Source: Haloactinopolyspora alba
Lineage (GTDB): Bacteria; Actinomycetota; Actinomycetes; Jiangellales; Jiangellaceae
DNA: 64,000 nucleotides
Assembly (NCBI RefSeq): GCF_003014555.1
Contig: NZ_PYGE01000005.1
Location: 62,001-126,000, forward strand
Direction of reading: 5' to 3'
Part shown: one piece after another, positions 1-7,871 of the stretch
Layout: each line of letters starts with the position of its first letter
Position numbering within the stretch: the stretch's first letter is position 1
The notes under the pieces: model-generated
Seen by the model: the letters and a program-made list of their open reading frames with translations, nothing else
Database searches by the model: none
Told to the model about the DNA's origin: nothing
Translations under genes and position numbers: made by a program

Positions 1-949
1 CGTCACGGCGAACCAGCCGGTGACCAGCGACCGTTACCCGTTCCTGCTCACCGCGGACTTCGACGCCGGGCAGCGGGCGGGCCGCATCGACGAGCTGCTG
101 TCCTCGGCCATCGAAGCGGAGGAGCCGATCACCGCGGACGTCATGACCGACATCCAGATGGACACGCACAGCGAGCTGGCCGACATCCTCGTGCCGTACC
201 TGAGCGAGCTGGACGCGCCGGACGGTTACTACGGCGACGGCCTGCGGCTGCTGGACGGCTGGGACCACGCCATGGACGCCGACTCCGCCGCGGCGGCCTA
301 CTTCAACGTGGTGTGGCGCAACCTGCTGGAGCTGACGTTCCACGACGAGCTGCCCGAGGACACCTGGCCGCGTGGCGACGGACGCTGGTTCGAGGTCGTC
401 CGGAATCTCCTGGAGCGACCCGACGACCCGTACTGGGACGACGTCCGTTCCGAGAGCGTCGACGAGAACCGTGACCTGATCCTGATCGAGGCGGTACGCG
501 ACGCGCGCAACGAGCTGACGGCCCTGCAGGGCAAGGACGCGTCGCAGTGGGAGTGGGGCCGCCTGCACGCGCTGACGCTGACCGAGCAGACCTTCGGCAC
601 CTCAGGGATCGGGCCGGTGGAGGCGCTGTTCAACCGCGGCCCGCTGGAGGTCGGCGGCGGCACCTCGATCGTGCAGGCCACCGGCTGGGACACGGTGGAG
701 GGCTACGAGACGGTGTGGGCGCCGTCGATGCGGATGATCGTGAACCTCGGCGACCTGGGCGCGTCCCGGTGGATCGACCTGACCGGCGTCAGCGGCCACC
801 CGTACCACGAGCACTACGGCGACCAGGCCGAGCTCTGGCGCACCGGCGGGACGCTGCCGATGCGGTGGGGCTCCGACGCCGTGCGCGACGCCGCCGAGCA
901 CACGTTCACGCTGTCGCCTCCGGACACCGAGTCGCGCCCGCCGGACTGA
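1..949 (+). CDS. Penicillin acylase family protein, C-terminal part (5' end outside window)
   Basis: The reading frame is open from base 2, so this is the 3' part of a longer gene; the apparent GTG at 20 is internal. The visible 315 residues resemble the C-terminal half of the beta chain of penicillin acylase-type Ntn hydrolases. The recognisable end has W-E-W-G-R-L-H, then FNRGPLEVGGGTSIVQATGW, then RMIVNLGDLGASRW and SGHPYHEHYGDQAELWRTG. Family members are secreted or periplasmic amidases that self-cleave and hydrolyse acyl amides such as beta-lactams or acyl-homoserine lactones. The N-terminal catalytic Ser of the beta chain is not in the window, so activity and substrate cannot be judged. 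Confidence 0.85.
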   Translation, partial: VTANQPVTSDRYPFLLTADFDAGQRAGRIDELLSSAIEAEEPITADVMTDIQMDTHSELADILVPYLSELDAPDGYYGDGLRLLDGWDHAMDADSAAAAYFNVVWRNLLELTFHDELPEDTWPRGDGRWFEVVRNLLERPDDPYWDDVRSESVDENRDLILIEAVRDARNELTALQGKDASQWEWGRLHALTLTEQTFGTSGIGPVEALFNRGPLEVGGGTSIVQATGWDTVEGYETVWAPSMRMIVNLGDLGASRWIDLTGVSGHPYHEHYGDQAELWRTGGTLPMRWGSDAVRDAAEHTFTLSPPDTESRPPD

Positions 950-977
950 CGTCGACGCACGCCACTCGCCGCGGTCC

Positions 978-1024
978 GGCGACACCGAGCTTCCACATGG
1001 TCGCTCTGGCGACACCGAGCTTCC
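978..1024. repeat. 17-bp direct repeat, two copies 30 bases apart
   Basis: GGCGACACCGAGCTTCC occurs at 978-994 and again at 1008-1024, in the short gap between two convergent genes. The second copy forms one side of the hairpin that follows. It is probably a local duplication with no clear function. Confidence 0.7.
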
Positions 1025-1030
1025 TCGGTG
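1013..1030. terminator. Short hairpin between convergent genes
   Basis: CACCGAG, a CTTC loop and CTCGGTG form a 7-bp stem with a tetraloop. It lies 64 bases after the acylase stop and 20 bases after the hxlR-like stop, so it could end transcription from both sides. There is no T-run, which is common in high-GC actinomycetes. Confidence 0.5.
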
Positions 1031-1049
1031 CGCGAGCCCGCTCCGTCCG

Positions 1050-1496
1050 TCACGGCTGACCGGTGCGAGGGGAGACGTCGGACTCGTCGTAGCGTTCGCG
1101 CGCGGCGGCGACGTAACCCCGATGCTCTTCGGCCCAGTCGATCAGCGTGCCGACCTGTGCCGAGAGCGTCTCTCCGACGGGGGTCAGGTCGTAATCGACC
1201 CGCGGCGGTGACGTGGGCGTCACGGTCCGTGAGACGAGCCCGTCGCGCTCGAGGCCGCGCAACGTGCGGGTGAGCATGCGCTGGGAGATCCCGTCGATCG
1301 CGCGGTGGAGTTCGGCGTAGCGGCGAGGGCCGTCCCGGAGCAGCGCCATCACCAGGACGCTCCACTTGTCGCCGACCCGGTCGAGCACGTCACGCAGCTG
1401 GCACGCAGGGGTGTCGTGGCCGATCGGCTCGGTCTCGGGGCGCACCCCACGCACATCGGTGTGCGGTCGGCGATCCAAAGTGCCTTCTTCCCCCAT
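1050..1496 (-). CDS. HxlR-family transcriptional regulator
   Basis: A 148-residue winged-helix protein of the HxlR/YodB type. The segment CQLRDVLDRVGDKWSVLVM, followed by L-R-D-G-P-R-R-Y-A-E-L and ISQRMLTRTLRGLERDGLV, is the family signature; LTPVGETL lies near the C-terminus. Such proteins usually repress a neighbouring redox or detoxification gene and respond to quinones or electrophiles through a cysteine. Here a Cys sits directly before the HTH (DTPACQLRD), at the usual sensing position. It is divergent from the NADPH oxidoreductase at 1579, its likely target. I chose ATG 1496 because the 11 residues from the upstream Met are not family-like. Confidence 0.88.
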   Translation of the reverse strand: MGEEGTLDRRPHTDVRGVRPETEPIGHDTPACQLRDVLDRVGDKWSVLVMALLRDGPRRYAELHRAIDGISQRMLTRTLRGLERDGLVSRTVTPTSPPRVDYDLTPVGETLSAQVGTLIDWAEEHRGYVAAARERYDESDVSPRTGQP

Positions 1497-1540
1497 CTGG
1501 CCATGGTCGCGGAGACTGGAGGCACGCACAAGGAGTGCGT

Positions 1541-1555
1541 TACATACTCTTCGTA
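1541..1555. promoter_or_regulatory. Candidate HxlR operator, TAC-N9-GTA
   Basis: The sequence TACATACTCTTCGTA lies in the only AT-rich stretch between the divergent hxlR-type gene and the oxidoreductase. HxlR and YodB proteins bind spaced TAC...GTA dyads, so placement and form fit. Only the outer triplets are symmetric, so this is a weak call. Confidence 0.4.
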
Positions 1556-1578
1556 CCTAGGCAAGGGATTCCACGCAG

Positions 1579-2511
1579 ATGCGCGCCGTCGCTTTCACCG
1601 ATTTCGATCAGTCCGCAGCTCTCCTCGACGTCCCCGCCCCCGAACCGGGTCCCGGGGAGGTGGTGGTGCGCGTCTCGCACTCGTCGGTCAACGGGTTCGA
1701 CCTGGGTGTCCTGGGCGGGTTCCTCCAAGGCGCCTACGAGTACGAGTTCCCGGTCGTACTGGGCAAGGACTTCGCCGGCGTCGTCACCGGCGTCGGGCAG
1801 GACGTGTCCGAACAGTCGGTCGGTGACGAGGTCTTCGGCGTGGTGATGCGCCCCACTCTCGGCCAAGGTGGCTTGGCCGAGTACGTCGCCGTCCCTGCTG
1901 GGTACGGCGTCGCGACCCGCCCGGCCGGCCTGGAGCCCGAGGGCGCCGCCGCGCTGGCGTTGGCGGGAACCGCGGCAGCGAACGCCGTGACGGCGGCCGA
2001 TCCGGGGCCGGGCGACACGGTGCTGGTGTGCGGGGCGACAGGCGGCGTGGGTGCCATGGCCGTGCAGCTCGCCGCCGCGCGTGGCGCGAGGGTGATCGCG
2101 ACCGCACGGCCCGGCCACGAAACCGAGTTCGTCACCGGGCTCGGCGCCACCGGGGTCGTGGACTACACGGGCCTCGACGCGGCCGTGCGCGACGTGGCGC
2201 CCCGTGGGGTCGAGGTCGCCCTGCACCTGGCCGGCGTGGGAGAGAACGTCGCCGAGCTGGTCGCCGACGGCGGCCGCTTCGTCTCGACCGTCCACCACGT
2301 GCCGGCCGACTCCGACGAACGCGGTGTCGCGGTGAGCACCATCATGGCCGACCCCACCCGCGACACGCTCGACCGGCTGGCCGGCGAGGTGATCGCGGGA
2401 CGGCTCCGGGTGCCGGTCACAGCGCGGTACTCCCTCGCGCAGGCGCCGCAGGCGCTGGCGGATCTGCGGGCCGGCTCGCTGGGAAAGCTCGCGATCACCG
2501 TCGCTCATTGA
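1579..2511 (+). CDS. NADP-dependent medium-chain oxidoreductase (quinone reductase type)
   Basis: A 310-residue zinc-less medium-chain dehydrogenase/reductase. The GroES-like N-terminal part carries SSVNGFDL and PVVLGKDFAGVVTGVG; the Rossmann part carries VLVCGATGGVGAMAVQLA around residue 150, the usual NADPH-binding glycine motif. No structural or catalytic zinc cysteines are visible. Family members reduce quinones or enones with NADPH. The divergent HxlR-type gene suggests induction by electrophiles or quinones. The substrate is not evident from sequence. Confidence 0.88.
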   Translation: MRAVAFTDFDQSAALLDVPAPEPGPGEVVVRVSHSSVNGFDLGVLGGFLQGAYEYEFPVVLGKDFAGVVTGVGQDVSEQSVGDEVFGVVMRPTLGQGGLAEYVAVPAGYGVATRPAGLEPEGAAALALAGTAAANAVTAADPGPGDTVLVCGATGGVGAMAVQLAAARGARVIATARPGHETEFVTGLGATGVVDYTGLDAAVRDVAPRGVEVALHLAGVGENVAELVADGGRFVSTVHHVPADSDERGVAVSTIMADPTRDTLDRLAGEVIAGRLRVPVTARYSLAQAPQALADLRAGSLGKLAITVAH

Positions 2512-2552
2512 AGCCCCGCGTGCCCACCTGATCATCGGGTAGGGGAGAAGAA

Positions 2553-3140
2553 CTACCGGAAGCGGTGCAGGCCGGACGGGGTGGCGGCGGCGGTGACGGG
2601 CACGTCGTGCGGTTCGCGGGGGACCGGGATGTCCATGACCTCGCCGTCGTGCAGCAGCACGCAGGTGAAGCGCCGCCCGCCCTGCCGCGCCAGCACCCGG
2701 TCGTACGAGCCGCCGCCGCGGCCCAGCCGCCCGCCGGATCGGTCCGCCGCGAGCCCGGGGACCAGCAGCGCGTCGGCGTCGTCGGCGGCGTTCACGCCCA
2801 GCGGTGATCCGGCCGGTTCCAGCAGCCCGCGTGCGGCGGTCACCAGGGCCTGCGGGCCCTCGTACGGCGCCCAGTCGAGGTCGCCGTCCGGCTGCAGCTG
2901 CGGCAGCAGCACCTCGACGCCGGTGTCGCTGAGCGTCTCGATCAACGGGCCGGTGCCCGGCTCGCTGCCGACCGAGACGTACGCCGCGACCCGGCGGGCG
3001 CCGGCGACCTCGGGCACCGCCAGCGCGACGTCGCGGATGGACGCGGCGGCACGGGCGAGCTCGCCCGCCTTGAGCGCGGCCCTGCGAGAGAGGATGCGTG
3101 CGCGCAGCGCCTTCTTGGCCTCGGGGGTCGACGTCGACAC
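2553..3140 (-). CDS. fthC: 5-formyltetrahydrofolate cyclo-ligase
   Basis: A 195-residue protein that should convert 5-formyl-THF to 5,10-methenyl-THF using ATP, salvaging folate in the cytoplasm. The start is basic, KKALRARILSRRAAL; the family motif GRLGRGGGSYDR near residue 148 binds ATP and folate. Length fits the family. I chose GTG 3140: a TACAGT -10 box at 3147-3152 lies six bases before it, giving a leaderless transcript, whereas an upstream ATG at 3170 would overlap that promoter. It is divergent from galU, an arrangement common in actinomycetes. Confidence 0.9.
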   Translation of the reverse strand: MSTSTPEAKKALRARILSRRAALKAGELARAAASIRDVALAVPEVAGARRVAAYVSVGSEPGTGPLIETLSDTGVEVLLPQLQPDGDLDWAPYEGPQALVTAARGLLEPAGSPLGVNAADDADALLVPGLAADRSGGRLGRGGGSYDRVLARQGGRRFTCVLLHDGEVMDIPVPREPHDVPVTAAATPSGLHRFR

Positions 3141-3205
3141 GACCCCACTGTACGGCGCGCGCGGATGCACTTCTGCCGCCGCGGTGGGCTTTGTAGGGTG
3201 ACGCC

Positions 3206-4198
3206 ATGAGCGGCGACGAGCGTGACCGTCAGGCGGAGCAGACCGGATCCGGAAGCAGGCGACCAGGCGGCGCGGCCGCGGTGACGAAGGCGGTCATCCC
3301 TGTCGCCGGGCTCGGCACCAGGTTCCTCCCGGCGACCAAGGCGACGCCGAAGGAGATGCTGCCCGTCGTCGACAAGCCGGCGATCCAGTACGTGGTCGAA
3401 GAGGCCGTCGAGGCCGGGCTCAGCGACGTGCTGCTCGTGACCGGCCGGAACAAGGACGCCATCGAGAACCATTTCGACCGCGCGTGGGAGCTCGAGGCCG
3501 CGCTGGAGAAGAAGGGCGACGAACACCGCCTGCGGCGGGTGCAGAAGTCGCAGGTGCTGGGCGACATCCACTACGTGCGCCAGGGCGACCCGCGCGGACT
3601 GGGGCACGCGGTGCTGTGCGGGGCGCAACACGTCGGCAACGAGGCGTTCGCCGTCATGCTCGGCGACGACCTCATCGACCAGCGCGACCCGCTGCTGCCG
3701 GCGATGCTCGACGTCCAGAAGCGCTACGGCGGCAGCGTGATCGCGCTCATCGAGGTCGACCCGGCGCAGATCAACATGTACGGGTGCGCGGCGGTGGAGC
3801 CGGCCGAGGACGACGTCATGCGGGTGAGCGACCTGGTCGAGAAGCCCGAGCCGGCGTCGGCGCCCAGCAACCTGGCGATCATCGGCCGGTACGTGCTGCA
3901 CCCGGCGGTCTTCGACGTCCTGCGCGAGACCCCGCCCGGGCGCGGCGGCGAGATCCAACTGACGGACGCGCTCAAGACGCTCGCCGGCCGCCCGGCGGAC
4001 GAGGGCGGCGGCGTGCACGCCGTGGTCTTCCGCGGCCGCCGCTACGACACCGGCGACCGGCTCGACTACCTGCGCACCACCGTCAGCCTGGCCAGCGAGC
4101 GCAGCGACCTGGGTGCGGACTTCCGCGCGTTCCTGCGCGAGTTCGTCGCCTCGCTGCCCCCGGAGACCGACGGCGACGACACGCGGAGCGGCTCGTGA
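3206..4198 (+). CDS. galU: UTP--glucose-1-phosphate uridylyltransferase
   Basis: A 330-residue nucleotidyltransferase making UDP-glucose from UTP and glucose-1-phosphate, which feeds wall polysaccharides, glycolipids and trehalose. The signature GLGTRFLPATKATPKEML lies near residue 35, followed by VVDKPAIQYVVEEA; VMLGDD and the later EKPEP and RYVLHP segments are also typical. About 25 residues precede the conserved core. A TAGGGT -10 at 3194-3199, six bases from the ATG, suggests leaderless transcription from this start. Its stop overlaps the glp start as GTGA, so it is the first gene of a translationally coupled chain. Confidence 0.95.
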   Translation: MSGDERDRQAEQTGSGSRRPGGAAAVTKAVIPVAGLGTRFLPATKATPKEMLPVVDKPAIQYVVEEAVEAGLSDVLLVTGRNKDAIENHFDRAWELEAALEKKGDEHRLRRVQKSQVLGDIHYVRQGDPRGLGHAVLCGAQHVGNEAFAVMLGDDLIDQRDPLLPAMLDVQKRYGGSVIALIEVDPAQINMYGCAAVEPAEDDVMRVSDLVEKPEPASAPSNLAIIGRYVLHPAVFDVLRETPPGRGGEIQLTDALKTLAGRPADEGGGVHAVVFRGRRYDTGDRLDYLRTTVSLASERSDLGADFRAFLREFVASLPPETDGDDTRSGS

Positions 4199-5421
4199 AG
4201 CGCGTCGCCGATCATCTCTCGGACATCCTGGGCGCGGTCCGGCCGCTGGGCGAGCTGGACTTCCAGTTGATCGACGCGCACGGATGCGTGCTCACCGAGG
4301 ACGTCGTCGCCCCGTGGAACCTGCCGCAGTTCGACAACACCGCCATGGACGGCTACGCGGTGCGTGCCGAGGACGTCGCCGACGCCTCCGAGGAGCAGCC
4401 GGTCGAGCTGCCCGTCGTCGCCGACATTCCCGCCGGCGACACCGAGATCAACGCGATCGGGCCGGGCCTGGCCGCCCGGATCATGACCGGCGCGCCGGTG
4501 CCGCCGGGTGCGGACGCCATCGTCCCGGTCGAGCAGACCGACGCCGGCACCGCCCGGGTGGGCATCCGCGCCGCGGCGAAGGTGGGCGCGCATATCCGCC
4601 GCGCGGGCGGCGACGTGGTCTCCGGCGACGTCGTGCTGGGGGCCGGGACGTACCTCGGCGCCGCCCAGATCGGGCTGCTGGCCGCGGTCGGACGCGACCG
4701 GGTGGTCATCCGGCCGCGTCCGCGCGTGGTCGTGATCTCCACCGGCAGCGAGCTCGTCGAGCCGGGGTATCCGCTGGCCATGGGCCAGATCACCGACTCC
4801 AACTCGTACAGCCTCACGGCCGCCGCGCGTGAGGCGGGCGCGATCGCCTACCGGGTGCCGCCGGTGCCCGACGACAAGGAGCGTCTGCTCGGCCTGATCG
4901 AGGACCAGCTCATCCGCGCCGACATGGTCATCACCACGGGCGGCGTCAGCGCGGGCGCGTACGACATCGTGAAAGAGGTGCTCTCCGAACTCGGCACGGT
5001 GAACTTCGACAAGGTCGCGATGCAGCCCGGCAAGCCACAGGGGTTCGGCACCATCGGCGAGGACGCCACGCCCATCTTCACGCTGCCGGGCAACCCCGTC
5101 AGCGCGTTCGTGTCTTTCGAGGTCTTCGTCCGTCCCGCCATCCGCAAGATGCTCGGCTCGCCGCGTCTGCACCGCCCGAGTGTCAAGGCCGTGCTGCAGG
5201 AGCGGCTGTACTCGCCCGACGGACGCCGGCAGTTCGCCCGCGCCCAGGTGCAGTCGGCCAACGACGGCTCGCACCAGGTACGTCCGCTCGGTGCGCAGCA
5301 GTCGCACCTGATCGGTGATCTCGCCGCGGCCAACGCGCTGATCGTCGTGCCCGAGCACGTCACCGAGGTGGCCGCGGGACAGGTGGTCGACACGGTCCTG
5401 CTCGAGCGGCGGAGGGAGTGA
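4195..5421 (+). CDS. glp: Gephyrin-like molybdotransferase Glp (MoeA family)
   Basis: A 408-residue MoeA/gephyrin-family protein. Motifs include FDNTAMDGYAVRAEDV near residue 45, IMTGAPVPPGADAIVPVEQ near 97, VISTGSELV near 180, ITTGGVSAGAYDIVKEVL near 245 and FTLPGNPVSAFVSFEVFVRP near 300. MoeA inserts molybdate into adenylylated molybdopterin. In corynebacteria the paralog Glp has been shown to bind FtsZ and a membrane receptor, GlpR. The partner gene lies 2.5 kb downstream here, so the divisome role is likely. Start GTG 4195 overlaps the galU stop (GTGA); longer in-frame extensions upstream run through galU and are not real. Confidence 0.92.
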   Translation: MKRVADHLSDILGAVRPLGELDFQLIDAHGCVLTEDVVAPWNLPQFDNTAMDGYAVRAEDVADASEEQPVELPVVADIPAGDTEINAIGPGLAARIMTGAPVPPGADAIVPVEQTDAGTARVGIRAAAKVGAHIRRAGGDVVSGDVVLGAGTYLGAAQIGLLAAVGRDRVVIRPRPRVVVISTGSELVEPGYPLAMGQITDSNSYSLTAAAREAGAIAYRVPPVPDDKERLLGLIEDQLIRADMVITTGGVSAGAYDIVKEVLSELGTVNFDKVAMQPGKPQGFGTIGEDATPIFTLPGNPVSAFVSFEVFVRPAIRKMLGSPRLHRPSVKAVLQERLYSPDGRRQFARAQVQSANDGSHQVRPLGAQQSHLIGDLAAANALIVVPEHVTEVAAGQVVDTVLLERRRE

Positions 5422-5924
5422 GCGTGCCCGGCGACACCCCTGCGGCCGAGCGGCACGGCCGGCTGACCCACGTCGACGACGAGGGCGCGGCGCGGATGGT
5501 CGACGTTTCGGCCAAGGACGTCACGGTCCGCACGGCGACGGCGTCGGGGCGGGTGCTGGTCGCGGCTCAGGTCGTCGAGGCGCTGCGCGGCGAGGGTGTG
5601 CCGAAGGGCGACGCTCTCGCCGTCGCTCGCATCGCCGGTATCCAGGGGGCCAAGCGCACGCCGGACATCGTGCCGTTGTGCCATCCGCTGGCGCTGCACG
5701 GCGTGGACGTCGACCTGACCGTCGCCGACGACGCCGTGGACATCACCGCGACCGTGCGCACGGCGGACCGCACCGGCGTCGAGATGGAGGCACTGGCGGC
5801 GGTGTCGGCGGCGGCGCTGACCGTGGTCGACATGGTCAAGGCGCTGGACCGCGGCGCCGTCATCACCGACATCCGGGTCGACGAGAAGACCGGCGGCCGC
5901 TCGGGAACCTGGCGGCGTCGGTGA
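5418..5924 (+). CDS. moaC: Cyclic pyranopterin monophosphate synthase MoaC
   Basis: A 168-residue protein of the MoaC family, which makes cyclic pyranopterin monophosphate in molybdenum cofactor synthesis together with MoaA. The family hallmark KRTPDIVPLCHPLAL lies around residue 77, and ADRTGVEMEALAAVS and VVDMVKALDRG follow; LTHVDDEGAARMVDVS is the usual N-terminus. It begins at GTG 5418, overlapping the glp stop as GTGA; a GTG six bases later is also possible. No moaA is visible in the window, so the rest of the pathway, if present, is elsewhere. Confidence 0.94.
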   Translation: MSVPGDTPAAERHGRLTHVDDEGAARMVDVSAKDVTVRTATASGRVLVAAQVVEALRGEGVPKGDALAVARIAGIQGAKRTPDIVPLCHPLALHGVDVDLTVADDAVDITATVRTADRTGVEMEALAAVSAAALTVVDMVKALDRGAVITDIRVDEKTGGRSGTWRRR

Positions 5925-6406
5925 GAGCGATGGTCGTGACGGTCTCGTCGCGGGCCGCGAGCGGCGTGTACGACGACCGCGGCGGTCCGCTGGTGGTCGA
6001 CGGCCTGCGTGAGCTGGGCGCGTCGGTCGACGGGCCGGTGGTCGTGCCGGACGGCGACGGCGTCGAGACCGTGCTGCGCGACGCCGTCGCCGAGGGGTAC
6101 GACGCGGTCGTGACGACTGGCGGGACCGGCTTGAACCCCACGGACGTGACGCCCGAGATGACCCGCCGGGTGCTGGACGCGGAGGTGCCCGGGCTGGCCG
6201 AGGCGATCCGCGCGCACGGCATCGCCCAGGGGGTGCCCACGGCGGCGCTCTCGCGCGGGGTCGCGGGACGGGCGGGACGGACGCTGGTGGTGAACCTGCC
6301 CGGGTCGACGGGCGGCGTCCGGGACGGTCTGGTGGTGCTGTCGACGGTGCTGACCCATGCCGTGGAGCAGATTCACGGCGGTGACCACCCGAGGGGCGCG
6401 ACGTGA
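5921..6406 (+). CDS. mog: MogA/MoaB-family molybdopterin adenylyltransferase
   Basis: A 161-residue protein that should adenylylate molybdopterin with ATP, giving the substrate of MoeA. The motif TTGGTGLNPTDVTPEMT near residue 60 and VNLPGSTGGVRDGL near 125 are diagnostic of the family. The true start is GTG 5921, which overlaps the moaC stop as GTGA; a much longer open frame upstream is only read-through across moaC. Its own stop overlaps the next gene in the same way. Confidence 0.92.
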   Translation: MRAMVVTVSSRAASGVYDDRGGPLVVDGLRELGASVDGPVVVPDGDGVETVLRDAVAEGYDAVVTTGGTGLNPTDVTPEMTRRVLDAEVPGLAEAIRAHGIAQGVPTAALSRGVAGRAGRTLVVNLPGSTGGVRDGLVVLSTVLTHAVEQIHGGDHPRGAT

Positions 6407-7026
6407 GGTCGCGGCGTTCCGGGCGCCTCGGCTGGCCGGTCGAACTGCACGAGGGTCCGGTCGGGCTGCGGCCGTTGCAGCGCAAGGACATGCGGGCGTG
6501 GACGCGGATCCGCGCGCGCAGCGAGGAGTGGCTGCGCCCGTGGGAGGCGACGCCTCCGCCGCCGGCGCCGCCGTTCGCCATGAGCTTCCGGCAGATGGTG
6601 CGTCTGCACGCCGCTCAGGGGCGCGCCGACGAGGCGCTGCCGTGGGCGGTGACGTACGAGGACCGGCTGGCCGGGCAGCTCAACGTGTCGAACATCGTCT
6701 GGGGGTCGGCGCGCATGGGCAGCATCGGCTACTGGCTCGACGTCGACCTGGCCGGGCGCGGCATCATGCCGACAGCGGTGGCGATGGCTGTCGACTACTG
6801 CTTCTTCACCGTCGGGCTGCACCGGCTCGAGGTGAACATCCGCCCGGAGAACCGCGCGTCCCTGCGCGTGGTCGACAAGCTGGGGTTCCGCGAAGAGGGC
6901 GTCAAGCCGCGCCTGCTGCACATCGACGGCGAGTGGCGCGACCATCGCTCGTTCGCGTTGACGGTCGAGGACGTCCCCGAGGGGCTGCTCTCGCGGCATC
7001 GTGCTCAACGGTTCTCGCCGCCCTGA
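6403..7026 (+). CDS. rimJ: GNAT N-acetyltransferase, RimJ/RimL type
   Basis: A 207-residue GNAT-fold protein. VELHEGPVGLRPLQRKDM at the N-terminus, IGYWLDVDLAGRGIMPTAV near residue 107 (acetyl-CoA loop) and LHRLEVNIRPENRASLRVV near 145 are typical of ribosomal-protein-alanine acetyltransferases. The usual substrate is the N-terminal Ala or Ser of a ribosomal protein, but specificity cannot be read from sequence. It starts at GTG 6403, overlapping the mog stop as GTGA, and closes the galU-glp-moaC-mog chain. The same gene occupies this place in many actinomycetes. Confidence 0.88.
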   Translation: MRSRRSGRLGWPVELHEGPVGLRPLQRKDMRAWTRIRARSEEWLRPWEATPPPPAPPFAMSFRQMVRLHAAQGRADEALPWAVTYEDRLAGQLNVSNIVWGSARMGSIGYWLDVDLAGRGIMPTAVAMAVDYCFFTVGLHRLEVNIRPENRASLRVVDKLGFREEGVKPRLLHIDGEWRDHRSFALTVEDVPEGLLSRHRAQRFSPP

Positions 7027-7148
7027 CGCGGGGATTCGTCGACGGCCGTGTGGCTCGGCGGGAACAGATGTGAGACCCGATCGTTGTTTGTGGGATTATT
7101 GTCCCGGTATCTTCTTCGCGGTGACGCGATGGTGAACGACACGGGGGA

Positions 7149-7787
7149 ATGGTCATGGCCGAGCCGGTCGGCGTGCGCATGTGGCGCGGCACGCAACTAC
7201 CGACACCGGGCGTCTTCGAGGTCGACCCGGCGCACACGACGGCCGGGTTCGTCGCCCGGCACCTGATGGTGACGCAGGTGCGCGGCAGGTTCGAGGGCGT
7301 AACCGGAACGGTCCGGGTGGCCGAGGACCCGCTCGAGACCACCGCCGAGGCCCGGCTCGACACGGCGAGCATCGTGACCGGCGCCACGGACCGCGACGGG
7401 CACCTGCGCAGCGCCGACTTCCTGGACGTCGAGACCTTCCCGGAGATCCACTACGTGTCGCGCCGGGTCGCCGGCGGCGACACCGGGCCGAAGTTCGCCC
7501 TCGTCGACGGGACGATGGTGCGGCGTCGTCGTGGCTCCGCCGGGAACTTCACGGTGAGCGGAGACCTGACGATCAAGGGAGTGACCCGACCGCTCGATCT
7601 GGACGTCGTGGTGGACGGGGTGACCTCCGACCCCTGGGGCGCCGAGCGCCTCGCGCTGACCGCCAACGGCGAGATCGACCGCGAAGAGTACGGCATGACC
7701 TGGAACGTCGCCCTCGAGGCCGGTGGCTGGCTGGTGTCGCAGAAGGTCCAGATCGAGATCCGCGCGCAGGCCGTCCGCACGACCTGA
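7149..7787 (+). CDS. YceI family lipid-binding protein
   Basis: A 212-residue YceI-domain protein (an extended lipocalin-like barrel that binds polyisoprenoids or other amphiphiles). Recognisable parts are FEVDPAHTTAGFVARHLMVT, VRGRFEGVTGTV, TASIVTGATDRDGHLRSADF and FTVSGDLTIKGVTRPLDLDV. No signal peptide is visible, so it is probably cytoplasmic, as in many actinobacterial homologs. ATG 7155 is an alternative start two codons later; a purine-rich CACGGGGGAA precedes both. A short AT-rich stretch at 7080-7110 upstream is a likely promoter zone. Confidence 0.88.
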   Translation: MVMAEPVGVRMWRGTQLPTPGVFEVDPAHTTAGFVARHLMVTQVRGRFEGVTGTVRVAEDPLETTAEARLDTASIVTGATDRDGHLRSADFLDVETFPEIHYVSRRVAGGDTGPKFALVDGTMVRRRRGSAGNFTVSGDLTIKGVTRPLDLDVVVDGVTSDPWGAERLALTANGEIDREEYGMTWNVALEAGGWLVSQKVQIEIRAQAVRTT

Positions 7788-7871
7788 ACGTCACACCCGT
7801 CACACCCGTTACCGGCGACACACCGATGTAGTTCCGCCGTGTGACATCGTGCACGCCGTAGCGTCTGTGGC

